DNA of 64,000 bases. Origin: Lithobates sylvaticus. Its lineage: Eukaryota > Chordata > Amphibia > Anura > Ranidae. A program made the translations under genes and the position numbers. Positions 55,735-64,000 of this stretch are shown here, piece by piece (position 1 is the stretch's first letter; each line of letters starts with the position of its first letter). The notes under the pieces are model-generated. The model was given only the letters and a program-made list of their open reading frames with translations, made no database searches and was not told the DNA's origin. The stretch covers positions 202,329,607 to 202,393,606 of the forward strand of contig CM053033.1 of NCBI GenBank assembly GCA_028564925.1, given 5' to 3'.

Positions 55735-56089
55735 ATCCAAAATAACATTTTTTAAATGGGCAGGCTTTTTAAAACTGAATAGACATACTAGGACTCTTTC
55801 TGTATGAAAGTATTCTTACCTGCCAGCCTGAGCTGTGCAGCATAGCTCAATGTACAATGTTTGCATCCGGCAAAATTAATGAACTCCTGTGTATCACGAC
55901 CCAGCCAATCAAAAGTTTGAAACCCGAAAGAAGACTGGCTGAAGATGTCAGCAGCTGATGAGGGAGCTCCAGTACACCATAACGCTGGAGTTGAGCTGAG
56001 TATAGTTAAGCTTCAAGCTGGTGGGCCCGTATTACATCCAGGCATTTTCAGAATAAAGGGTAAGTAATGGCAACGCTATTTGCCATTAA
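55735..56089. other. No gene recognised
   Basis: No supportable feature. Confidence 0.5.
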
Positions 56090-56400
56090 AATGAGCTTGG
56101 GTTTGGACCTAAACCCATAAGGAAGCTGTCAATGCTGAGCCAGTTAGCTACACATTGGGATTCCCTGCCCTCCAGCTGCACTTATACGAAGGGGTAGGGA
56201 TGCTTGTGACATTTTTGACCTCTGATATGCCCAATAGGTCAATGTCAGTGACCTAATATGGCCACATTAGGTCAATGATGTCACAAGTATCATTAACCCT
56301 TGGTGTAAGTGCAGCTATGGGGCAGGGAACTCTCCATCCATAGCTGAATGGAAAGGTACTGACAGCTTCCTTCTAGGTTTGGACTAAACCCAAGCTCATT
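56090..56400. repeat. Foldback element, ~310 bp
   Basis: Outer arms aatgagcttgggtttggacc / ggactaaacccaagctcatt, then ggaagctgtca / tgacagcttcc, ctgcacttata / taagtgcag and ggtcaatgtcag / aatgatgtcac mirrored further in. No coding. Confidence 0.85.
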
Positions 56401-57460
56401 CATATTTCCCACTTTGTTTAAAGAGTATCTGAACTGTGGCAGCTGTCCAAAAAAGACAAGCAGAGGGCAAAGAGCTAGTCACCAGTGTAGTGCTACCACC
56501 TCAGAAAGTATTCTGGGTACCCTGTCCACTACTGAGCCCTGAGTGCTGCCCCTGCTGACACCACCGAAAGACTCCATGGTTGTAACACTGATGAGATAAA
56601 AGTTTAAATTGTATAAATGTCATGGAAATGGCAAATAGGCAAAAGAAACCAATTGGCAAAATTTTCCAAATGGCAGAACGCCAACAAGAGAACAGCAACA
56701 TAACACAATATAGTACCCCTTTAAGCCACTCCCACCCATCCTGCAGGACTGAAGATTTAAACGTGAACTCCCAAACAGAGAGAATTTTCCCTAAGTGAGG
56801 AAAAAGAGATGAGAAGAAAAGAACACAGGGTTAGCTCACTCGCAGGCTCTCAGTGAGGAGAGTCAGGGTTTAACTCTCAGGTATTTAGGCAGGTAAATTC
56901 ACAGTATATACCCCAACCACTTATAGAACTCTTCTGCCGGCTATTCGGGGTCCTTGCGTTGGTGCACAATAGGTGTGTAGTCTCTTTGAGGAAACAGAGT
57001 TACCCAAGGGATGGTAAAGTAGCTAACAGAGTTTCCTTTTAGTAAACACTGGTAGGGTGAAGAGTCATTTACCATTTTTCTTTCCCATGTTTTTCTGCCC
57101 TTCCTTGATGACTAGTGGGAGAATGTTCAAGATGTAAGACAGGACAGATGGAGGAATCCACAGAATGAACAAAGCAGAAGCAGTGAATTTCTTGCACTGC
57201 AAGTCCTAAGGTACAGTTTCCTCCTCAGCAAAGAGAACAATGAGCAGCACAGTAATTGCATCACCAAATCTTACTACAAATCTTCTGAGATAGATTGGTC
57301 TAGATGAATCCACACTGCAGATATCCAGCTAGTAGGCTACAAAACAGAAGTAGATTGTTAATTCTTGGGAGGAAATTAAAGCTGGCAATACATGGCTGGC
57401 TCAACAAAATAAAGTGAACCGATTTGAGATGGATAGGGGAATCCTCTCCACTGAACTATT
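56401..57460. other. Mostly unassigned; repeat shared with 39.4 kb
   Basis: About 57225-57295 is the partner of 39380-39460 noted above. No exon-like frame was found. Confidence 0.5.
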
Positions 57461-57575
57461 GTATTCTAACAACAAAAAGTTATTGTGTCTACAAACTATG
57501 GGATAGATTTAGGGACTTTTATTTTTATTTTGCGATTTTTAGCGGGACTGTAACATTGCGGCAGACAAATCTGAC
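57461..57575 (-). mobile_element. Family D fragment
   Basis: aaaaagttattgtgtctaca and gcgatttttagcgggactgt match the reverse complement of the family D AT-rich part. Confidence 0.65.
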
Positions 57576-57933
57576 CCCAAATGAATGTGGAGGAGTGCTA
57601 GGTCTCTAACATCCACCAGCTCTGTGATGTCGTCATGGAAGAGGACTCCAGTGGCAAGGCAGTGCAGGAAAATAATGGCGGCCACACAAAATATTGCCCC
57701 TGTGGGCCCAATTTGGACATTTTCACATCTCACTTTTGTTGCCAGCGGTTTAGACATTAATGGCTGTGTGTTGAGTTATTTTGAGGGGACAGCATATTTA
57801 CACTGTTATACAAGCTGTACACTCACTACTTTACATTGTAGCAAAGTGTCATTTCTACAGTGTTGTCACATGAAAAGATAGAATAAAATATTTACAAAAA
57901 TGTAAGGGGTGTACTCACTTTTGTGAGACACTG
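57576..57933 (+). mobile_element. Tc1/mariner 3' end fragment
   Basis: gtgatgtcgtcatggaagag, aataatggcggccacacaaa, ttgttgccagcggtttagac and the terminus ggggtgtactcacttttgtg are the 3' part of a widespread vertebrate Tc1 family. A deletion removes the end of the transposase reading frame. The left half is missing. Confidence 0.85.
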
Positions 57934-58828
57934 ATATATATATATATATATATATCACCAATTTCATATCTTGTTCCTCGTCACTTGTATGAATCCTGTG
58001 ATGCCTTTATTTCTATTTTAAAAAATGTCGTTTTAATACCCCCTACCCACAGACAACCATACGTATAAGATATTCCGAAGTGTCAGCCAAGCATTTATAA
58101 ATTTGTCACGCTTTTCTAAACTGCACCTGCTTTACGACATGTTCTTCTTGTATCTTTTTTTTTTTGGCTGATCCATTAGCCGTTCAGCAGGACATTTATT
58201 CAATTGAAGGCAGCTACTTATTTAACAGTCTACTGCACTGTAGTTGGATGAAATTACCCAAGTATGAGGGATTTACAACTTTCACCTCCAATCTGGTTCT
58301 TGTAAAGCCAAATGTGTGCCTCTTTTACATTGTGTAAAAAAGTGATTTTTATGGTGTTTTTTTTACTAGAATTTTATAAAACTGAGTGGTTATGAAAACA
58401 GATGTATTTACTTTGACAGTGCTTTTCAAAAAGATATATTTTAGAAAGAATATACAGTTGTATATTATAATTACTCAGTGTCGGAATAAAACCAAGGAAG
58501 TACATAGAGAAACTGGTAGAAGCAATCAATTATTTATACTTTTTTATTCAGCATTTTACCATTTTACTGATCTGCATTGTGCAGCTTCTAAGCACACACT
58601 GAGGAATAGACGGGAAGCAGAGCAGAAAAAGCTAATTTCTTCCTCATATACTACTGGTTGGTCTCTGTCACTCATAACGGACTGCACTTACTGGCCTGCA
58701 GTGCGCACCCAAATTCCCCCCTCTCTCCCATCCATTTTCACATTTTTTTCTAAATCTAATAGGAATGTAGCTTGACATTACCATAAAAGATATGAGCTAG
58801 GACATCTGCCCTGCACATTCTTGTGTTA
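57934..58828. other. No gene recognised
   Basis: Starts with a short (TA)n run; then AT-rich sequence with no domain-bearing frame. Confidence 0.5.
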
Positions 58829-59208
58829 TGCCCCGTACACACGGACGGATTTTGCCGACACTGGTGTTGCATACACACGGTCGGACAAAGTTGTTGGAAA
58901 ATCCGATCATTCTGAACGTGGTGACATTCGTTGCGTACGACGGAACTACGTAGAGGCTAGTAGCCAATAGCTTTGGTCTCGTAATTTGATCTGAGCATGC
59001 GTGGCACTTTGTCCGTCGGAATTCTCTACAGACGATCGGAAAAAGTCCGATCGGATTTTGTTGTCGGAAAATTTGAGAGCAGGATCTCACATTTTTTAAT
59101 TTTTTTAGACGGAAAAAGTCCGGTGGAGCCCACACACGGTCGGATTTTCCGACAACATGGTCCGATCGGACATTTTCCGTCGGAATTTCCGACCCTGTGT
59201 ACGGGGCA
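58829..59208. mobile_element. Harbinger-type MITE
   Basis: Perfect TTA duplications (58826-58828, 59209-59211); ends tgccccgtacacacggacgg and ccgaccctgtgtacggggca; 380 bp. The left half is almost the same as 38804-39010. Confidence 0.92.
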
Positions 59209-59211
59209 TTA

Positions 59212-60502
59212 TGGTCAAAGCTGAAGACAGTTGATTTGGAGGATTTGGTGTCCTTGCTGGTGCTATGCTGCTGAAATCCTGCCATGTTGGTTTTCTGGTG
59301 CTGAAACATTCAGTAGCAATAAACTTTGCACATTAAGACAGCTGAAAAGATAGTTTATTCCACCGGAAAAAAAATTTTTTCAATGTTAAAAATGTGTTAT
59401 GAAATTACCATTTTATTGTTACCCTCAACCAAACACCAACCTCTAATCTATCCTAATTCTTAGACCTCAACCCAACCCCTAAATCCATCACTAAACCTAA
59501 ACCTAACACCTAAACCTACCCACCCCAATAACGAACCCTTAACTTTCCCCAAAAACTGCTCCTGCAAAAGAGTGGAGCAAATACTCACAATGTTCCACTG
59601 AAGTTTGTTAATTGAACCAACCCTTTTGTGTTGATCTCCTGGTCCCTCACAGCTCTCTGTGGATCCTCCCATTGGCTATAGGACACAGTAGTGATAAAAA
59701 GGTGGACAGGAGTAATGAGCACCATGAGGGACCAAGGAGAAGGACACCCCCCGAAGTGTCAGTTTCTGTAGACTCTTCAGGTGAGAGGTCTCTTCAACTA
59801 AGCTGCTTTCCATGGTACAGGTATCAGAAGCGGTGTGCAATAACTCTGGGACAGCTTACTAAGGAATTACATTTTCAAAAAATGGCCGCAATAAAGTAAA
59901 ACTGTGCCCTGCCTTGTTGGGTAAAGCAAAGGTTCACTTCCTCTCCCCAGCAGAACATACTGTTTTTACTTTACCTTCCCTTCACTCTCTATCGATCCGT
60001 TTAGCTGCTGGGCAGGAAGATAAATTCCTAGTTCTCCCAGTTATGAGGGGGTATGTGACCCTTTCCCCACATTAGACAGAGCTCATAGCTGCCCACTTAG
60101 ATACCCATCATTGTCACACGGGGAAAGGGAAGAGTCCACAGACCTGCTCAATCTTGAATTTGCTAACTGGACCTTACATAGGGCATCTTCTCTTCATTCC
60201 TGGAGGCTAAACAGAGTGGTTCGGGGAATGAGTGGAGGTGAGTATGTGCTGCTTGGAAGGTGGTGGATAAAAGTTAACCTTTTCTATGTTTTGATTTAGA
60301 CCTTACACCTTTTTTTAAGAGTGGCACTGCATGTACACTTCACCCTTGGTGCCCACCTGCAGGAGGGGGTTTAGGGGCTGTAATACAATATGTGTACAAC
60401 ACTGAGAATGCTACAATTGGTAGCAAATGTTAATATTGCTATAACTTTCATGATCACTCACTTTTTCTGATGCTTTATGATAGATTGTAAAGAGTACCAG
60501 TA
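59212..60502. other. No gene recognised
   Basis: Contains a C/A-rich patch of loosely repeated cctaaacctaa words (59460-59530). No coding or element ends identified. Confidence 0.5.
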
Positions 60503-60811
60503 CCACAATTGTGGCTCTACTCTCACCTTAATAAGTTTTCTTACTGATAATTATGTTCTTGACTTGACATGCTATGTATATACCCTTTGAAAAAATCAAC
60601 ATAAATATTGTAAAAAATATTAAACATGCCATATTAGGAAGACCAGAAGTTGACTTCCTAGCCAAAGCACTTTTTGCGATTTGGCACTGCCACAATTGTG
60701 GCTCTACTCTCGCCTTAAAAAGTTTTCTTACTGATAATTCTGTACTTGATTTGACATGTTATGTTCTTTACCCTTTGAAAAAATCAACACAAATATTGTA
60801 AAAAATATTTT
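60503..60811 (+). repeat. Direct duplication at 187-bp offset
   Basis: 60503-60625 (ccacaattgtggctctactc to attgtaaaaaatatt) recurs at 60690-60811 with ~6% differences. Between them are remnants of family D sequence (gcactttttgcgatttggca). Confidence 0.85.
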
Positions 60812-61271
60812 TGGGACCATTGTCATTCATACAGCGATCAGTGCTATAAAAATGCACTGATTACTGTGTAAATGACACTAGCAGTGAAGGGGTTAACCAC
60901 TAGAGGGCGATGAATGGGTTAGTTGTGTCCTAGGGAGTGATTCTAACTGTGGGGGGGGGTGTGGGCTTCAAGTCACATGACAGTGATCACTGCTCCCGAT
61001 GACAGGGAGCAGTGATCTCTGTCATGACACAAGACAGAACGGGGAAATACCTTGTTTACATTCACTTCGACTTCGACATTCTGAGGCTCCGTGACACGAT
61101 CGTTGGGAGACTAGCAGACATCGAGCCCGCCGGTCCCGCAAGCACGGTCATGCTGTACGCATGCGCGCCTGCTATCCCCGCCTCTTAAAGGGGATGTACA
61201 GGTACGCCCATTTGCCCACCGCTGCCATTGTGCCGACGTATATTGGCGTGCAGCAGTCGGCAAGTGGTTAA
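60809..61271 (-). mobile_element. Family D fragment
   Basis: Reverse complement of the family D left half; ends caagtggttaa with TTAA at 61268-61271. It contains gtgatcactgctcccgatga mirrored by agggagcagtgatctctg, the hairpin seen in other copies. Confidence 0.8.
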
Positions 61272-62080
61272 ACAATTTGGTTTAATAAAAGGCTGCTTTG
61301 GTGAGTAAACTCCAGTTTTGGTGTCTTGTGCGTTACTTGGGTAAGGTAAAGGGGGAGTGTTGGTCAAGTAGTCACAGTGACAAAATCATCTTTTATACCC
61401 TAGTCAAATCTTCAGGCAGAGGTCAACAGAGCTGTTGAATTTAGGGTGACTGGTCAATGCTACAGGGTGAGATAGATATATAAGTATCTATACATGTCTG
61501 CCAGGCTGTAACCGGTAACATAGCCTCATGCCAGCACTCAAATATATTTTAATAGTTGTCTTCTTTTATTTCCTTTCTTATTATCTCGCGTAACTTATAC
61601 CCATAAATACGACACCCACGTTTTCTCTACATCACATTGCTCTGCTCAGCTAGTGTTTGATTAATCTGGTGAATTTGTACCGTGTCATCTACAGTATATT
61701 CACAGATTGCCTACAATTCAGTAGAGCCTAGATGGAACACAATGTTTACCAGAGAGCTTTCACAAAACAGATTGCTTCCCTCTGTATTTGTATGTGTTGC
61801 CAAGCTCAGTGTTTTCCCCAGTATGTCTGACATTACTAAAATTCCTCTTAAAGTGGAACTCAATGGGGGTTGGGGGGTTACAGGAAATGGTCCTCCCCAA
61901 CAAGATGTGGTGCTATACCAGACTGCTAATTAGGAGAACCACAACCTTTGCTAAGTTGGTTTGATAGTAAATTTGGCAGTGCCTCCACCCAGGACGGGGC
62001 CCATGTCAGTAGAGGTGATTTCCTTCCTCAGAAATTATCCAGTAATCTGAGCAAAGCAATAGGGAGCAGAGGAACTACTG
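61272..62080. other. No gene recognised
   Basis: No supportable feature. Confidence 0.5.
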
Positions 62081-62150
62081 CAGTGATGGCGAACCTTGGC
62101 ACCCCAGATGTTTTGGAACTACATTTTCTATGATGCTCATGCACACTGCC
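62081..62150 (+). mobile_element. hAT end fragment
   Basis: cagtgatggcgaaccttggc, accccagatgttttggaact and gatgctcatgca are the left end of a common vertebrate hAT-type MITE; the rest is absent. Confidence 0.6.
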
Positions 62151-62224
62151 CTGTAGTGACTTCTGTAGGCGATTGGTTCCAATAGATTTTAGTTAGGGGT
62201 ATCAAAGTAAAGAGGGCTGAATAC

Positions 62225-62373
62225 AAATGCACGCCCCACTTTTCAGATATTTTTTTTGTAAAAAAATGTTGAAAACCATTTATCATTTTCCCTTCACTTC
62301 ACAATTATGTGCCACTTTGTGTTGGTCTATCACATAAAATCCCAATAAAATACATTTACGTTTTTGGTTAATC
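62225..62373 (-). mobile_element. Tc1 MITE fragment
   Basis: Reverse complement of 54205-54350: atttatcattttccctt, cacaattatgtgccacttt, tgttggtctatcacataaaa. Both termini are missing. Confidence 0.82.
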
Positions 62374-62518
62374 TGCATTAAAAAGGCATGCAGAATGTTT
62401 TCCATGTACCGTATTTATCGGCGTATAACACGCACCCCAAGTTTAGGAGGGCATTTTAAGGAAAAAAAGTTTTAGGAGGGAAGTTTAGGAAAAAAAAACA
62501 CTTACATTTAAGCGTCAT

Positions 62519-62830
62519 TTGCAGCTTTGCCCAGTGTGATTTGCAGCTTGCCCAGTGTGATTTGCAGCTTGCCCAGTGTGATTTGCAGCTTGCCCAGTGT
62601 GATTTGCAGCTTGCCCAGTGTGATTTGCAGCTTGCCCAGTGTGATTTGCAGCTTGTCAGCGTCATTTGCAGCTTGCCCAGCGTCATTTGCAGCTTGCCCA
62701 GCGTCATTTGCAGCTTTGCCCAGTGTGATTTGCAGCTTTGCCCAGTGTGTTTTGCAGCTTGCCCAGTGTGATTTGCAGCTTGTCAGTGTCATTTGCATGT
62801 TACAAGCGTCATTTGCAGATTGCCCACATT
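62519..62830 (+). repeat. 21-bp minisatellite, about 14 copies
   Basis: Unit gatttgcagcttgcccagtgt, with variants gtcagcgtc and tttgcccag. Because the period is a multiple of 3, it reads as 7-residue protein repeats in several frames (VICSLPS), which is not evidence for a gene. Confidence 0.93.
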
Positions 62831-62889
62831 TAAATTTGCCGCCTAGAAAGTCCGTGGCGTCGGAAAAGACCAAGTGGCGCCGGAAAAAC

Positions 62890-62992
62890 CCGAGCCGTCT
62901 GTTCGGCTCCGCTCGCAGTCCCGCCTCCCTGCTGTTTCGGAAGCGAGCGCAGGGAGGCGCCACTGCGAGCGGAGCCGAACAGACAGATCGGT
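62890..62992. repeat. GC-rich palindrome
   Basis: ctgttcggctccgctcgcag / ctgcgagcggagccgaacag with inner cgcctccctgc / gcagggaggcg. Near-perfect; could extrude as a hairpin. Confidence 0.9.
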
Positions 62993-63164
62993 CTTTTTCG
63001 GCGGCGCTTGTTTTTTATTGACGGCGGTCGCTGTTTTTCAGCGCCATTTGATTTTTTTTTTTTGCACTTTTTTTTGGGGGATCGGCGTATAACACGCACC
63101 CACGACTTTCCCACGATTTTAAGGGGGGAAAAATGCGTGTAATACGCCGATAAATACGGTATTT

Positions 63165-63405
63165 CAATGGCCCTAATTCACACCAGTGCATTGCGTTCTA
63201 GTGCAGTCAACAAAAGAAGAACATGCTGCATTTTTTTTGTATGGAACGTATCTGGAAAGCACAAAAATGCATGGAAAAGTTGAGTTGAGATGAAGAAAAA
63301 AAGAAGGGGAAAAAATGCAGCGGAACACATCAAAAACACATGTAGGTACGCATGCAGAAACGAATATGGAAAGCAAAAATTGTGATGTAGACCAGCCCCT
63401 ACTTT
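63165..63405. repeat. Probable small MITE
   Basis: ggccctaattcacaccagtg at the left and tgtagaccagcccctac at the right are weakly complementary. The interior is A-rich with gcagcggaac words. Confidence 0.4.
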
Positions 63406-63412
63406 GGGTATT

Positions 63413-64000
63413 AAGCTTTGTACACATGATGAGAAAGGGGATTGTCGTTTGACAGACTGTTGTCTGAAGTTCTTACCATTAGTACGCTCCTTTCGACAAT
63501 TGTCTTCCAATTTCTGGACAACAAATGTTGGATGACAGGCTAGTAAATTTTTGGCGAATGATGGCTCCACGTCTGATTTTCAGATGGTCAGTACACAAAT
63601 CCGTCACACAAAAGTCGAAAGTACAAACACGCATGATTGGAACCAAGGAATGAGCCAGAAGCGGTCGGTCTTGTAAACTAGCATTTGTAATGGAGAAATA
63701 ACATTCGTGATGCAGCAAATTATGAAATGTCAAAATGCAGCGCACAATTCGCTTCTTCTTTAATGGGATAATAATGAAGCTGATTTGCTGGTGATACTGT
63801 AGTTATGCCAAACGTATTTTAAAAGGCATTTGTTTTGTACGATATGATAAAATCGCGAATCAACGCTCACCAAACTTCTTCTATGAAATTAGCATAAGGG
63901 GCCCAAAGGATGGCGCTTAAGAAATTAACTTCCTCTTTATACTCTCATAGTACATCACTACGTTCGTGTTTGTAAAACGACAATTTGCAGATAGTTAGTA
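63413..64000. mobile_element. Partial DNA element, cut by window end
   Basis: The left end taagctttgtacacatgatg resembles the decayed Harbinger MITE style (..gtacacacga..). The interior has no transposase frame. The right end, if present, lies outside the window, so classification is tentative. Confidence 0.4.

Larger units (their letters stand above)
62407..63161. mobile_element. TA-flanked TIR element with minisatellite cargo
   Basis: The left end taccgtatttatcggcgtat is mirrored by acgccgataaatacggta at the right. A further direct copy of atcggcgtataacacgcacc lies ~65 bp inside the right end (63080), so the right end is itself a foldback. The interior holds a 21-bp array and a GC palindrome. 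No transposase. TA next to both ends suits a mariner-type insertion. Confidence 0.85.

Noticed and set aside
59460-59530. Interstitial telomeric repeat
   Set aside because: cctaaacctaa words are irregular and not runs of the vertebrate ccctaa hexamer.
62508-63021. 150-164-residue repetitive open frames
   Set aside because: They arise because the 21-bp array has a period divisible by 3; both strands are open at once and no unique domain follows.

Overview
This window reads as intergenic DNA from a large, repeat-rich amphibian genome. The terminal motifs of the commonest repeats (GCGTACACACGG.., TTAAAGCGGAGTTCC.., TTAACCACTTCCCGACC..) are ones I associate with true frogs (Ranidae-like). That assignment rests on memory of repeat style, not on a search. 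I found no host protein-coding exon that I can defend. Nearly every long open frame belongs to a transposable element or is a translated simple repeat.

Layout. 0-9 kb: an AT-rich stretch with a 125-bp tandem duplication, the 3' end of an L1-clade LINE (930-2290), a TTAA-ended element (called family A here), three tandem ~600-bp units carrying a 23-bp minisatellite, and a foldback element with a G-quadruplex motif in its loop. 9.8-11.1 kb: a giant, almost perfect palindrome with PIF/Harbinger-type ends. 12.1-17.8 kb: an L1 copy with an open ORF1 and a gutted ORF2, enclosed between family A ends, followed by a second LINE interrupted by another family A copy. 18-26 kb: Harbinger MITEs, a ~1-kb repeat (family D), a solo LTR, and two foldback insertions that look like Penelope-like elements (PLEs), one of them inside a Harbinger MITE. 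26-32 kb: a Tc1 transposon, a tRNA-headed SINE, two hAT elements with perfect 8-bp duplications, and a 1.6-kb Harbinger element that still encodes the transposase N-terminus. 33-47 kb: MITEs, family D, family A, hAT elements, a solo LTR and two transposon-borne minisatellites. 47.4-49.5 kb: a minus-strand PLE with RT and GIY-YIG domains. 50-64 kb: more hAT and Harbinger copies, another solo LTR, a Tc1 MITE, a 1.2-kb poly(A)-tailed retroposon headed by 51 nt of U2 snRNA, and a TIR element with a 21-bp minisatellite.

How the parts fit. Most DNA elements are non-autonomous. The 30.26-31.87 kb element ties the abundant 'cacacggtcgga' MITEs to PIF/Harbinger by shared TIRs, TWA duplications and a transposase fragment. 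Nesting gives relative ages: PLE into Harbinger MITE, hAT into family A, family A into LINE. The observations I rate highest are the U2-headed retroposon, hammerhead-ribozyme-like folds at four PLE-type loci, the near-identical palindrome arms, and the repeated birth of minisatellites inside DNA transposons.
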